Below, piece by piece: positions 7,613-15,864 of a stretch of 47,374 nt of DNA. The translations under genes and the position numbers were made by a program. The notes under the pieces are model-generated. The model saw only the letters and a program-made list of their open reading frames with translations. It was not told the origin of the DNA and did not search any database. Origin of the DNA: an uncultured Porphyromonadaceae bacterium. Its GTDB lineage: Bacteria; Bacteroidota; Bacteroidia; Bacteroidales; Muribaculaceae. Position 1 is the first letter of the stretch. Every line of letters starts with the position of its first letter. The stretch is taken from NCBI GenBank assembly GCA_947177035.1, contig CAMWSS010000016.1, forward strand, positions 1-47,374, written 5' to 3'.

Positions 7613-7766
7613 TTGTGCTCAACACATAGCTTTCATTAGCACTGTTTTATAAGTTTATTTAGCCCTATATTTGCCAATAACGTATCGATTTTTCTTTTTT
7701 TACAAAATTATACCCTTAAGTTATGTATTGTTTCAGAGTTATTTTGTAACTTTGCGCACTGAAAGT
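7613..7766 (+). promoter_or_regulatory. Invertible promoter segment (ON orientation)
   Basis: This 154-bp AT-rich segment lies between perfect 17-bp inverted repeats and carries a -7 element TAACTTTG at 7747-7754, pointing at upxY. A weak -33 candidate, TATG at 7722-7725 with 21-base spacing, precedes it. Inversion would turn the promoter towards the tRNA and integrase and silence the capsule operon. Invertible promoters upstream of upxY genes are established in Bacteroides capsule loci; that this one inverts is inferred from structure. Confidence 0.82.
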
Positions 7767-7783
7767 ATCTCTCCATAAGAGAT
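7767..7783 (-). repeat. Right inverted repeat of the capsule promoter switch
   Basis: ATCTCTCCATAAGAGAT, exact reverse complement of 7596-7612, lying 12 bases after the -7 element. Its own dyad is TATCTCT/AGAGATA (7766-7772, 7778-7784) around CCATA. Confidence 0.85.
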
Positions 7784-7956
7784 AGTGACTTCTTCGTCGC
7801 CTGAGAAGTTTATTTTTGGGTGACACAACCACAGGGAAAGTTCCTGTATAGGCTCTTCCTTGAGATCCGAAGCTTGTTGCAGACGGACGGTTGTGATTGA
7901 TGCGCGACCAACGGCCCCGGCCCGACGTCGTGCAAGAGGTTGAAATGTAGGCTGAG
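7784..7956 (+). promoter_or_regulatory. Long structured 5' leader of the capsule operon
   Basis: From the predicted start near 7761 to the upxY ATG are almost 200 untranslated bases. Visible pairings include ACTTCT/AGAAGT (7788-7793, 7804-7809), CAGG...CCTG and the long-range CACAACC/GGTTGTG (7824-7830, 7889-7895). In B. fragilis, UpxY proteins act on the 5' leader of their own operon to prevent early termination; this leader is the obvious target. No gene is seen here. Confidence 0.5.
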
Positions 7957-8499
7957 ATGAGCGATAGGCAAACAACACACGACAATAGTCTTGAATGGTT
8001 CGCAATAAAAACCAGACAAGACTTCAGGGCAGAGGCAGCCCTGAGATCATTATGTGAAGAGGTCTACTTTCCCAAAGAATACAAGAATATAGCCGGCAAG
8101 AAATCTATTGTCCGCGCGATTATTCCTCATGTGCTTTTTATCCGCACAACGCGGGCGAATGCGCTGGCACTTGAAGCCAATGCACGTCGAAATGAGCAGA
8201 ATTCGATTCCGTTCTGGATTTATCGATACCCTAACGACAATCGAATACAGCCCATCTCTCCACGCGCTATTGAGTTGCTCCGCCTGCTCACGGCCGATGA
8301 CACGACTCGGTGCGAAATATTCTGCAAGAAGGATTTCAAGGAGAATGAACATGTCAGAATCACCGGCGGCTTCTATAAAGGTCTGGAAGGGTATGTGCAG
8401 CGTGTGCATAAGAACAAGCACGTCATTGTGAAGATTGAGGGCATCTGCCTGGTTATGTTGCCATTTATTCATCCTGATCTTCTTGAACCAATCGAATAA
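7957..8499 (+). CDS. upxY: UpxY-family transcription antiterminator (NusG paralogue)
   Basis: 180 residues. The N-terminal NGN domain opens with 'EWFAIKTRQDFRAEAALRSL', the usual NusG/RfaH start, and continues with 'IPHVLFIRT'. The C-terminal KOW domain is seen at about 128-160 ('HVRITGGFYKGLEGYVQRV'). UpxY proteins are operon-specific antiterminators that let RNA polymerase pass the long leader and transcribe the whole capsule operon. It is the first gene after the invertible promoter and is followed directly by glycosyltransferases; no UpxZ inhibitor gene is found next to it, unlike the B. fragilis arrangement. The family call is secure; the specific name is by position and similarity. Confidence 0.9.
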   Translation: MSDRQTTHDNSLEWFAIKTRQDFRAEAALRSLCEEVYFPKEYKNIAGKKSIVRAIIPHVLFIRTTRANALALEANARRNEQNSIPFWIYRYPNDNRIQPISPRAIELLRLLTADDTTRCEIFCKKDFKENEHVRITGGFYKGLEGYVQRVHKNKHVIVKIEGICLVMLPFIHPDLLEPIE

Positions 8500-8525
8500 T
8501 ATTCATTTACGGCATCGTGCCAGAT

Positions 8526-9401
8526 ATGCTAATCACTGTTTTCACGCCGACTTATAATCGGGCAGAAACTCTCAGGCGAACATTCGAGAGTCTTTGTGCG
8601 CAATCTTTCCAGGATTTTGAATGGCTGGTTGTTGATGATGGATCAACCGACCACACATCAGAACAGATTGCTGAGTTTAAAAAATGTGCACAATTTCCAA
8701 TCGAATATCATCTGAAAGAGAACGGCGGCAAGCACACAGCATATAATTCCGCTCTAACGTTAGCTAAAGGTAGGCTGTTTTTTACTGTTGATTCCGATGA
8801 CTGGCTACCCGAACACAGCCTTGAGCTTATTAGCCAAAAAGCGGATGAGTTACTCAGCGACAGCAGGTTAGGCGGCATTGTCGCATTGAAAGAGCTTCCG
8901 GATGGCAAGATAATCAGCAGGAGTTATCCCAAAAATCTCCATAGGTCAACTCTTCAGGATTTGGAACGGGCCGGACTTGGAGGTGAGCGATCTTTAGTGT
9001 TCAAAACCGCGGTTGCCGCACAATATCCATTTCCTGTCATTTGTGGAGAGCGGTTTATGACTGAATGTGTGGTCTACGACAAAATTGCAATGGCATACGA
9101 GTTTTTGACAAGCAACGATGTGTTGACTACATGCGAATATCAGGAATGTGGTTTAAGCAGCAATCCGCGAAAGTTGATGGCTCTTAATCCTGGAGGATAC
9201 AAGATATACTTCCGCAATAGGATTGACCAGGCTTCCGGCATGAAAGAGCGTCTGAATTATATCGTGCGCTATCTTATTTTCAAGCGTCTGACATCGCCCA
9301 AGAAACAGGTGGACGATTATCATGGCCGGTGGAATTTTATTTGCCGGCTGTTATCTCCAGCCGGGATATTAGCCGCCCAAAGTTACAAAAATTTGAGTTG
9401 A
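8526..9401 (+). CDS. GT2 family glycosyltransferase
   Basis: 291 residues from the ATG at 8526 (a GTG at 8517 would add three residues). GT-A fold signature: 'VFTPTYNRAETLRRTFESL' at the start, 'VVDDGSTDHT' for nucleotide binding and 'FTVDSDDWL' containing the metal-binding DxD-like motif. The acceptor-binding C-terminus is soluble and ends with basic helices. It probably adds one sugar to the lipid-linked capsule repeat at the inner membrane face. The stop overlaps the start of the polymerase gene by one base (TGATG). Donor and acceptor are unknown. Confidence 0.92.
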   Translation: MLITVFTPTYNRAETLRRTFESLCAQSFQDFEWLVVDDGSTDHTSEQIAEFKKCAQFPIEYHLKENGGKHTAYNSALTLAKGRLFFTVDSDDWLPEHSLELISQKADELLSDSRLGGIVALKELPDGKIISRSYPKNLHRSTLQDLERAGLGGERSLVFKTAVAAQYPFPVICGERFMTECVVYDKIAMAYEFLTSNDVLTTCEYQECGLSSNPRKLMALNPGGYKIYFRNRIDQASGMKERLNYIVRYLIFKRLTSPKKQVDDYHGRWNFICRLLSPAGILAAQSYKNLS

Positions 9402-10501
9402 TGGGAGAGCTGCGAACAATAATAGTCATAATCCTTTTCTGGATCTTATCTTTCGTCGAGCCTTCCGGTTGGTCCATCATGCTGGATTTGCCTATAAAGG
9501 CCAACTGGATGATCGCGGCAATGGCCCTATTGCTTTACTACAAACATGCTGAGACACGTCCTGAAATATCAAAAAAGCTGTTTTGGGGTGTAATCATTTC
9601 ATTTATCGTCATTCCATATTTATATGCCGACAGTTTTGAAGGCGCGTCTTATCTGGTTGCCTTTCTAACTGTTTATATCATTTCCACCGGAAGCATAACC
9701 CCACGAACAATCCGCTTGACAGGGTTGTCAATTGCGGCAATGGGGCTGGTAGTCCTGTATATATACGCCACCGGAACAATGCTGAGTGGATGGAATGATA
9801 ATGCAATCGCAATGGTCGGGTTGTTCAGTTTCATCTATTTTTCTATTTTCCTTATTGAGAAGAAAGGAAAGCGTTCGTTCTGGATCTGGAACACAGTTAC
9901 CTTGGCTTATATACTGCTTTTGTTCGGAACAGATTGTCGTTCAGGCATGCTGTTCACTATGATCACGGTTGCAGGTATCATTTTCAGTTCTCTGGCAAAA
10001 CGACTAATTGAAAACAGCCGATATGAGATGCTTATTCTCAACCTTCCGCTGATCATTGCGTTCATAGTTATCGCCATATCTTCGTCTTCATATTATGATG
10101 AGCTGGAGATGTGGAGCATACAAAAGTTTGACAAGACTATATTCAACGGCAGAAACGGGCTGTGGGAGTATGCCTTGACTCTCCTTGAACAGAGCAGTTA
10201 CCTTGGGACCGGTAAGTTTGAGATCAATTATCATAACAGCGGAGTGGCGGCAATATCCGTATTCGGCATATTAGGCTACATCTGTTGGATCGGCTACTTT
10301 TCACGCTCTTTGAAAAATTTGAAAAAATTCATGCGTGATGATATCGTTTTTGGATCTATACTTGCTTTTTCATTAATTTTTATGCAGCAGGCTCTTGATC
10401 TCGGATTTATTTCTCCCGTTCCGAATCTATTGCCGTATATTATCCTCGGCGTCGGCATAGGGCGGGTAAACCAACTGAAAAAAGAAGAATGCAATCCATG
10501 A
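9401..10501 (+). CDS. wzy: Wzy-like capsule/O-antigen polymerase
   Basis: 366 residues from the ATG at 9401, chosen because it overlaps the previous stop; the open frame extends back to 9329 inside the glycosyltransferase. About ten hydrophobic helices are spaced along the length. The larger loop contains 'FNGRNGLWEYALTLL', the Arg-bearing pattern typical of Wzy/O-antigen ligase family loops, followed by 'YHNSGVAAISVFGILG'. Wzy joins flipped repeat units in the periplasmic leaflet. No competing polymerase candidate is present in the operon, supporting the call, though WaaL-type ligases share these features. Confidence 0.82.
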   Translation: MGELRTIIVIILFWILSFVEPSGWSIMLDLPIKANWMIAAMALLLYYKHAETRPEISKKLFWGVIISFIVIPYLYADSFEGASYLVAFLTVYIISTGSITPRTIRLTGLSIAAMGLVVLYIYATGTMLSGWNDNAIAMVGLFSFIYFSIFLIEKKGKRSFWIWNTVTLAYILLLFGTDCRSGMLFTMITVAGIIFSSLAKRLIENSRYEMLILNLPLIIAFIVIAISSSSYYDELEMWSIQKFDKTIFNGRNGLWEYALTLLEQSSYLGTGKFEINYHNSGVAAISVFGILGYICWIGYFSRSLKNLKKFMRDDIVFGSILAFSLIFMQQALDLGFISPVPNLLPYIILGVGIGRVNQLKKEECNP

Positions 10502-11508
10502 AGGTAAGTGTGATTATTCCCATCTACAATACCGGAGAATATCTGCGTCCGTGCATTGAATCTATCACAAATCAGACTCATCGTGATTTACAGATCATAA
10601 TGATTGACGATGGTTCAAAACCCGATACTGCAGAGTTGTGTGACCGTATTGCCTTGACCGACGAGAGAATAACAGTGATACACAAACCGAACGAAGGAGT
10701 AAGCATCGCACGCAATGTCGGGCTGAGTCAAGCCAGCGGGGAAATTGTGTGTTTTGTAGATTCAGACGACACGATCGCTCCGAATATGATCAAGGCTCTG
10801 GTAGATGCTCTGGTGAATTCCGACGCTCAAATCGCCATGTGTGACGCTGTGACAATCTCACCCGGCAGATCTGATGAGCCGGACACAATACCTGATTATG
10901 ATTCATCATGCGTCATAAACACGAAAGGGCTTGCCCCCGCCACGCTGACCCGGCTGGCCGGGTCAGCGTGTCGATGCGCCTACCGGCGCATCGACACGCT
11001 TGTCACTTCAGGCGCCAAGTTCCCCGAAGGGGTCAAATTCTCAGAAGACAGGATATTCAACATTATCGCCATGGGAGCGGCCTCCAGAATCGCATATCTG
11101 AAACAACCGTTATACAACCGACTCATTCGCGAAGGCAGCGCATGCTTCCGCTATTATCCTGACATGGTGCAACAGATTGTCAAAATGCGAGAAGTCCTGA
11201 TCAAAGCAGTGCGCAACAGCTGGGGCAACGATTACGTCCAGGCCTATGAGCAACAGATTGCCGGTCATATCCTCTATTCCATCACAAATTTCACAGCGTC
11301 AAAAGCTAACGAGCCAGCACATCAACGATTAATAAAACTCAGAAAATTATGTGCCGACAATTCAATACGCGATTGCCTTGAAAAGGCCAATTGTTCAGGT
11401 TTGCGCGGCAAGTTAATTCTCGGCAAACATTACTTCTTGTTATTTGCAATCGGATGGTTCACAAATATTTATCACAGACTATGCAGAAAAGGTCAGTACC
11501 AGGCGTAA
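10498..11508 (+). CDS. GT2 family glycosyltransferase
   Basis: 336 residues from the ATG at 10498, which overlaps the wzy stop (ATGA); an in-frame ATG at 10489 is the alternative. Signatures: 'VSVIIPIYNTGEYLRPCIES', 'MIDDGSKPDT', 'VSIARNVGL' and 'CFVDSDDTI', followed by the usual 'KFSEDRIF' acidic motif. This is the EpsH/WcaA type common in capsules. Odd: the segment encoding 'ATLTRLAGSACRCAYRRIDT' is built of two adjoining near-perfect palindromes in the DNA (10941-11000), GC-rich against the AT-rich surroundings. The reading frame and motif order remain intact. Confidence 0.92.
   Translation: MKVSVIIPIYNTGEYLRPCIESITNQTHRDLQIIMIDDGSKPDTAELCDRIALTDERITVIHKPNEGVSIARNVGLSQASGEIVCFVDSDDTIAPNMIKALVDALVNSDAQIAMCDAVTISPGRSDEPDTIPDYDSSCVINTKGLAPATLTRLAGSACRCAYRRIDTLVTSGAKFPEGVKFSEDRIFNIIAMGAASRIAYLKQPLYNRLIREGSACFRYYPDMVQQIVKMREVLIKAVRNSWGNDYVQAYEQQIAGHILYSITNFTASKANEPAHQRLIKLRKLCADNSIRDCLEKANCSGLRGKLILGKHYFLLFAIGWFTNIYHRLCRKGQYQA
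10941..11000. repeat. Two abutting palindromes inside a glycosyltransferase gene
   Basis: Hairpin 1: CACGCTGACCCGG (10941-10953) pairs with CCGGGTCAGCGTG (10958-10970). Hairpin 2: AGCGTGTCGATGCGCC (10965-10980) pairs with GGCGCATCGACACGCT (10985-11000), loop TACC. The arms share 10965-10970, so the two structures compete. All 13 and all 16 pairs are perfect. Confidence 0.9.
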
Positions 11509-12503
11509 GCGTCGTGATGCCGGCATATAATGCCGCAAAATACATTAAGGAAGCCATTGACAGCATTTTGGCTCAAACCTACCGCGATTTTGAATTCATT
11601 ATCGTTAATGACGGATCGACCGATAATACCAAAGAAATAATTCTCAGCTATTCCGATCCACGAATTGTATATATCGAAAATGAGCAGAATTCCGGCATCT
11701 GCGTAACGCTTAACAAAGGTCTTGACGCTGCCAAAGGGCGATATATCGTCCGCATGGATTCAGATGACATAGCTCTGCCCCAACGCCTGGAAGTCCAGGT
11801 CCGATATATGGATGCCAATCCTGACGTCGGAGTTGCAGGAAGTCTGGTCGAACGTTTCTATGACAACAATGCTCTCAATCACGATTTCCCTCCATCAGAA
11901 ACAGATTTTTATCAATGTCAAGCCAGTCTTCTATTTTCAACATGCGTTGCACACCCTGCAACTATAATCAGGAAATCTATTCTTCTCAAATATAATTTGA
12001 AGTATGATGACTATTTCCGTGGAATGGAAGACTATCATTTATGGTGGAAATTATCACGTCACACATTTATCACCAATATTCCTCAGGTTCTTCTGAAATA
12101 TAGAATCCATAAAAATCAAGTAACCCAGATTCCATTAACTGAAGAATTCATACACCGACAAAAAGTATTTATATCGCAAAGATTAACTGATTTAGGCATT
12201 AATCCGTCGCCTCAAGATGTTGAAGCAATATTGCTATATGAGATTTCTACATCATCTTTTGATGACAGGACAATGAACACACTGATTCAATGTTTGCATA
12301 CTATTCTAAATCAGATAAAATCAAACAGAAAATATTACAAAGCACAACAATTAGTCGCAGGTAAAGCAATTTCTTATAGCCATGATTTATCTGTCACAAA
12401 TCTGAAAAGATCAAATCTATATTATATGTGGCGAGCATATCGCATGTCATGTATGCCCTTTTCATGGTTTATAAAACGGTTATATCATAATTTTAAACAT
12501 TAA
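11481..12503 (+). CDS. GT2 family glycosyltransferase
   Basis: 340 residues from the ATG at 11481; the open frame reaches 11391, but that would overlap the previous gene by over 100 bases, and the GT2 domain starts just after 11481 ('VSVVMPAYNAAKYIKEAIDS'). Further signatures are 'IIVNDGSTDNT', 'NSGICVTLNKGLDAAKG' and 'VRMDSDDIALP', plus 'GMEDYHLWWKLSRH', the ED motif of the acceptor-side base. It overlaps the previous gene by 28 bases. The C-terminal 80 residues are rich in Lys/Asn/Tyr. Sugar specificity unknown. Confidence 0.92.
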   Translation: MQKRSVPGVSVVMPAYNAAKYIKEAIDSILAQTYRDFEFIIVNDGSTDNTKEIILSYSDPRIVYIENEQNSGICVTLNKGLDAAKGRYIVRMDSDDIALPQRLEVQVRYMDANPDVGVAGSLVERFYDNNALNHDFPPSETDFYQCQASLLFSTCVAHPATIIRKSILLKYNLKYDDYFRGMEDYHLWWKLSRHTFITNIPQVLLKYRIHKNQVTQIPLTEEFIHRQKVFISQRLTDLGINPSPQDVEAILLYEISTSSFDDRTMNTLIQCLHTILNQIKSNRKYYKAQQLVAGKAISYSHDLSVTNLKRSNLYYMWRAYRMSCMPFSWFIKRLYHNFKH

Positions 12504-12510
12504 TCACGTC

Positions 12511-13473
12511 ATGGATATATCCGTAATTGTCGCCATATACAATGTTGAGAAATATCTAAACGACTGTATTGAGAGCCTTATTAATCAAGACTTTTCAACA
12601 GCTGAATTTATATTGGTCAATGACGGAAGTTCCGACAAGTCATCTCAGATTTGCGACAAGGCCCAATTATCCGATTCCCGAATAAAAGTCATCAATAAAA
12701 ACAACGGCGGATTATCAGACGCAAGAAATGCAGGGCTCGAAGTTGCGACCGGCAAGTTTATAATGTTTATAGATGGCGATGATGTTCTTGATCGAGGAGC
12801 ATTAAGTATATTGTTCCGAATCGCGCAGCAAACAGATTCAGACTTGGTTCAGTATGGGTATCGGGAAACATCATCAGCGGATCTGCATGCACATGCAACA
12901 TTCAATGGCAAATATGAATACGTGACTGATCGTCACGACATGTACATGCGGCTATATCAATTAGGTGGTATAGCGGCATCAGGATGTACAAAGCTAATAA
13001 AGCGACGGGCAATAAAAAATTTAAAGTTTGCCTTTGGCAAACTTCATGAAGATGAATTCTTCACCACAGAACTTCTTGCGTCAGTAAGATCAGTAACATA
13101 TATTACTGATTTTACGCCATATCAATATATTATACGTGCGGGCAGCATTATTACGTGTGGTTTTAATCCAAAGCGGGTATACGATCTCAGCGCTATGTAT
13201 GAAAAGCGGATCAAAAAACTCAATGATCTCGGGTTCAGCGATCTGGCAGATGCATTTCAAACACGGTATTTCTCTAATTTATATATTCAATACCACAAAT
13301 CCTGTTTCGCAAACAATAAGGAGTGTACTCGTTTTACCTGTAAAAAACTCATCGGACTGGGCTCAGCGCACTCTGATGGTCTTAACTATGAAATGCGCGT
13401 AGCAAAAGTTTGGCCCAGGCTCATGCTTCCATTTTTGTATAGGCTCCGTTCTGCACTCCACAAAAGACTTTGA
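12511..13473 (+). CDS. GT2 family glycosyltransferase
   Basis: 320 residues. GT-A motifs: 'ISVIVAIYNVEKYLNDCIES', 'ILVNDGSSDKS', 'NNGGLSDARNAGLEVATG', 'MFIDGDDVLD' and 'KLHEDEFFTTELL'. This is the capsule/exopolysaccharide type with an ED-x-F motif near residue 190. Seven bases separate it from the previous gene. Immediately downstream lies a broken acyltransferase, so this gene and the capsule-synthesis protein at 13806 once flanked an acetylation gene. Confidence 0.92.
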   Translation: MDISVIVAIYNVEKYLNDCIESLINQDFSTAEFILVNDGSSDKSSQICDKAQLSDSRIKVINKNNGGLSDARNAGLEVATGKFIMFIDGDDVLDRGALSILFRIAQQTDSDLVQYGYRETSSADLHAHATFNGKYEYVTDRHDMYMRLYQLGGIAASGCTKLIKRRAIKNLKFAFGKLHEDEFFTTELLASVRSVTYITDFTPYQYIIRAGSIITCGFNPKRVYDLSAMYEKRIKKLNDLGFSDLADAFQTRYFSNLYIQYHKSCFANNKECTRFTCKKLIGLGSAHSDGLNYEMRVAKVWPRLMLPFLYRLRSALHKRL

Positions 13474-13498
13474 CTAACCCTATATTTTACACCACTTC

Positions 13499-13809
13499 AT
13501 GACAAACAGAATTCGCTTTATTGATGGACTGCGAGGATTCACGATGTTACTTGTAGTCTATCATCATCTTTGCTGTTTAGCTTTCCCGACCAGCCTCGAG
13601 AAAGCCTCTGTTTTTAACAATATCGGGATGACAGCGTCCTTACTTTTTTTGTTCTCAATAATATAAACAAGACAAAGTTTTCGTATAGTAAAGCGGCGCA
13701 TATACTTGAATTTATCGGCAAATCTACTTTTGAAATTTTTCTGCTTCACTATTTTTTCATAAAGTTGCTTTCCATCATGCCTTACCGAGATACTATTTTA
13801 AATACATGA
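13499..13809 (+). pseudogene. Acyltransferase-3 (OafA-like) pseudogene, gutted
   Basis: From the ATG at 13499 the frame reads 'MTNRIRFIDGLRGFTMLLVV', the diagnostic N-terminus of membrane acyltransferase-3 enzymes, continuing through 'YHH' (catalytic His region) to a TAA near 13666. In the next frame, 13640-13809 reads 'YSKAAHILEFIGKSTFEIFL' followed by LHYFF, the classic C-terminal helix. About 250 central residues are missing and the two halves are out of frame. The C-terminal TGA still overlaps the next ATG (ATGA at 13806), so the intact gene was once a coupled operon member that probably O-acetylated the polysaccharide. Confidence 0.82.
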
Positions 13810-14789
13810 CTGTCATTATCAGAAAATTTGCACATTTTTGCCAGCGCCTATTCTCACAAATAGCGCATCTTCCGAAATATGTAAATAATTTCGGGATAAA
13901 AGTAGCTTTATACATTATCGTAGATCGCTTATTTCCTCCAGGACGCAGCAAAAGATATCAAAAAGCAGTATACCAATACCTTCATTCTGAATTCAGTGAT
14001 ATTGTAAATGAAGGATACAACGAAGACTATAATAAGACCGGCAACACACAGACAGATGAATCTGTCAGAACAATTTGGGTCTGTTGGTTTCAAGGAGAAG
14101 AAAATATGCCGGAATTAGTACGTATGTGCTATAAAAATCTCCAGAACAAAATAGCCGGCTCTGAGATAAATTTAATACTTCTCACTTACCAGAATATAGA
14201 TCAATATGTAGAAATACCTAATTACATTAAAGAAAAATATCATAATGGTATAATATCAAACGCCCACTATTCTGATATACTACGAGTCAAGCTTCTGCGA
14301 AAATATGGCGGATGCTGGATGGATGCTACAATATTTGCGACAGATTACATTCCTGATGATCTGTTTGAAAAGCAATTCCACACTTTAAAAATGCATCCAG
14401 AGTTATGCCCTTCTGAACCCTGCCTCGGACTTTGGAGCTTTTTTTTCCTTGCAGGACAAAAAGGGTTTGCATTATTCAATATCATTGACGATTGCTTAGA
14501 TCGATATTGGCGCAAGCACACTGAAGCTATTGATTACATTATGACAGATTACATAATGTTGGCGGCATACAGGAACAATCCTGAAGTCAGAGATGTCATG
14601 GACTCTGTACCATACAACAACGAAAGGCTCTGGCTGTTGTGGAACAATCTTGAAAATCCGTTTGACAACAGGCTGTATCAGGAAATATGGAGCAATGGAC
14701 AGTTTTATAAACTCTCATATCAAAAGATATTAAATAAAGAAGTCAACGGCAGAGAAACTTTCTATGGATATCTTACATCTCACCACTAA
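13806..14789 (+). CDS. Capsular polysaccharide synthesis protein (Caps_synth, GT32-like)
   Basis: 327 residues of the Caps_synth type: 'TIWVCWFQGEENMPELVRMC' (about 90-110) and 'ISNAHYSDILRVKLLRKYGG' followed by CWMDATI, where the Asp-containing motif replaces the GT32 DxD. These enzymes are related to GT32 and transfer sugars in capsule synthesis. The first 60 residues are basic and partly hydrophobic and may lie on the membrane. Its ATG overlaps the stop of the acyltransferase remnant and its end overlaps the next gene by 26 bases. Donor unknown. Confidence 0.85.
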   Translation: MTVIIRKFAHFCQRLFSQIAHLPKYVNNFGIKVALYIIVDRLFPPGRSKRYQKAVYQYLHSEFSDIVNEGYNEDYNKTGNTQTDESVRTIWVCWFQGEENMPELVRMCYKNLQNKIAGSEINLILLTYQNIDQYVEIPNYIKEKYHNGIISNAHYSDILRVKLLRKYGGCWMDATIFATDYIPDDLFEKQFHTLKMHPELCPSEPCLGLWSFFFLAGQKGFALFNIIDDCLDRYWRKHTEAIDYIMTDYIMLAAYRNNPEVRDVMDSVPYNNERLWLLWNNLENPFDNRLYQEIWSNGQFYKLSYQKILNKEVNGRETFYGYLTSHH

Positions 14790-15750
14790 TCCTGAATTAT
14801 CAATATCCGTAATCGTTCCAGCATATAACTGCGGCGAATTTTTACACAATTGTGTACTATCCATATTAACGTCTATTGATCAAAATTCAGAAGTCCTGAT
14901 AATCAACGATGGATCAACCGACAATACATTAGATGTCGCACATAACATGTCGATCAGAGATTCAAGAGTCCGGATTATATCACAGGCCAATCAAGGTGTG
15001 AGTGCAGCCCGCAATACAGGCATAGAGCATGCCCGCGGCAAATACATCGCATTCGTTGACTCTGATGATTGGATTGACGCACCTTTTACGATTTACAAGT
15101 CCATGCTGGACGCCCTAACAATTAACAATGCTGAGATTGTTATCGCCGGTTATACGACATCCAAAACAGAATGCAATCTGAAGTTGGATAATCAGGTCTA
15201 TCGACGAGGTGTCAATCACGATTTTGAGAACCTGATCTTACTAAAATCTATCGGCAAGCCATATGGCAAACTGATCAATCGTGATTTTTTAATCAGAAAC
15301 AATATATTTTTTCCAGTGGGTATGAAACATCAGGAAGATGCTGTATTTCTATACAAAATACTGACTTATGCCTCAACTGTTGCGACAATAAATGATTCCA
15401 CATATCATTATGTCTTACCTGAAAAGGGCAAGATTTATTCTTTTAAACTTCAGGATGAATTGAGAGGATATGATGAAATGTGTAGCGCGATTGATTCCTT
15501 GATCAACACTTCGGGAATGGATACAGACAACGCCAGAAATCGTCTGGAAAAACGGAAGACCAACATGGCCCTCCACGTTTATAACTCAATACAGCATGAA
15601 CCGGTAAGAAAGAATCGAATTGAAGCCTACAGTAGAGTAACGTGGGATCAGGCCTTATCTCATCTTGACATTCATCCGATAAAGAAATTGTTTTTGCATA
15701 TGCGACTCTTTAAAATCGTGGACTTTATTTCCAAGCCTCGTTTATTTTAA
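14764..15750 (+). CDS. GT2 family glycosyltransferase
   Basis: 328 residues. Motifs: 'LSISVIVPAYNCGEFLHNCV', 'LIINDGSTDNTLD', 'NQGVSAARNTGIEHARG' and 'AFVDSDDWID', then 'HQEDAVFLYK' as the acidic acceptor-side motif. The start at 14764 overlaps the previous gene by 26 bases. It is followed by 114 bases of AT-rich spacer (15751-15864) in which I see no gene or clear hairpin; that is the longest gene-free stretch within this part of the operon. Confidence 0.92.
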   Translation: MDILHLTTNPELSISVIVPAYNCGEFLHNCVLSILTSIDQNSEVLIINDGSTDNTLDVAHNMSIRDSRVRIISQANQGVSAARNTGIEHARGKYIAFVDSDDWIDAPFTIYKSMLDALTINNAEIVIAGYTTSKTECNLKLDNQVYRRGVNHDFENLILLKSIGKPYGKLINRDFLIRNNIFFPVGMKHQEDAVFLYKILTYASTVATINDSTYHYVLPEKGKIYSFKLQDELRGYDEMCSAIDSLINTSGMDTDNARNRLEKRKTNMALHVYNSIQHEPVRKNRIEAYSRVTWDQALSHLDIHPIKKLFLHMRLFKIVDFISKPRLF

Positions 15751-15864
15751 ACAAACAGCCAACCACGCTGCCGTGCAATCAGTACAATATTGGCGCATTG
15801 CAAAATATTAACTAATCAAAAAATTTAAACGCCACCGATTTTCAATTTGCAATAATATCTATAC

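Noticed and set aside
7703-7710. Second, minus-strand promoter (TAATTTTG) within the invertible segment
   Set aside because: The -7 match is exact to TAnnTTTG but no -33 element lies at the right distance, and the segment is AT-rich enough for chance matches.
13564-13749. Minus-strand 61-residue gene in the acyltransferase remnant
   Set aside because: The plus strand reads clear acyltransferase-3 ends on the same bases; the minus frame is a shadow.
15751-15864. Internal promoter or terminator before the flippase gene
   Set aside because: AT-rich but no TAnnTTTG with a spaced TTTG and no stable hairpin with T-run was found.
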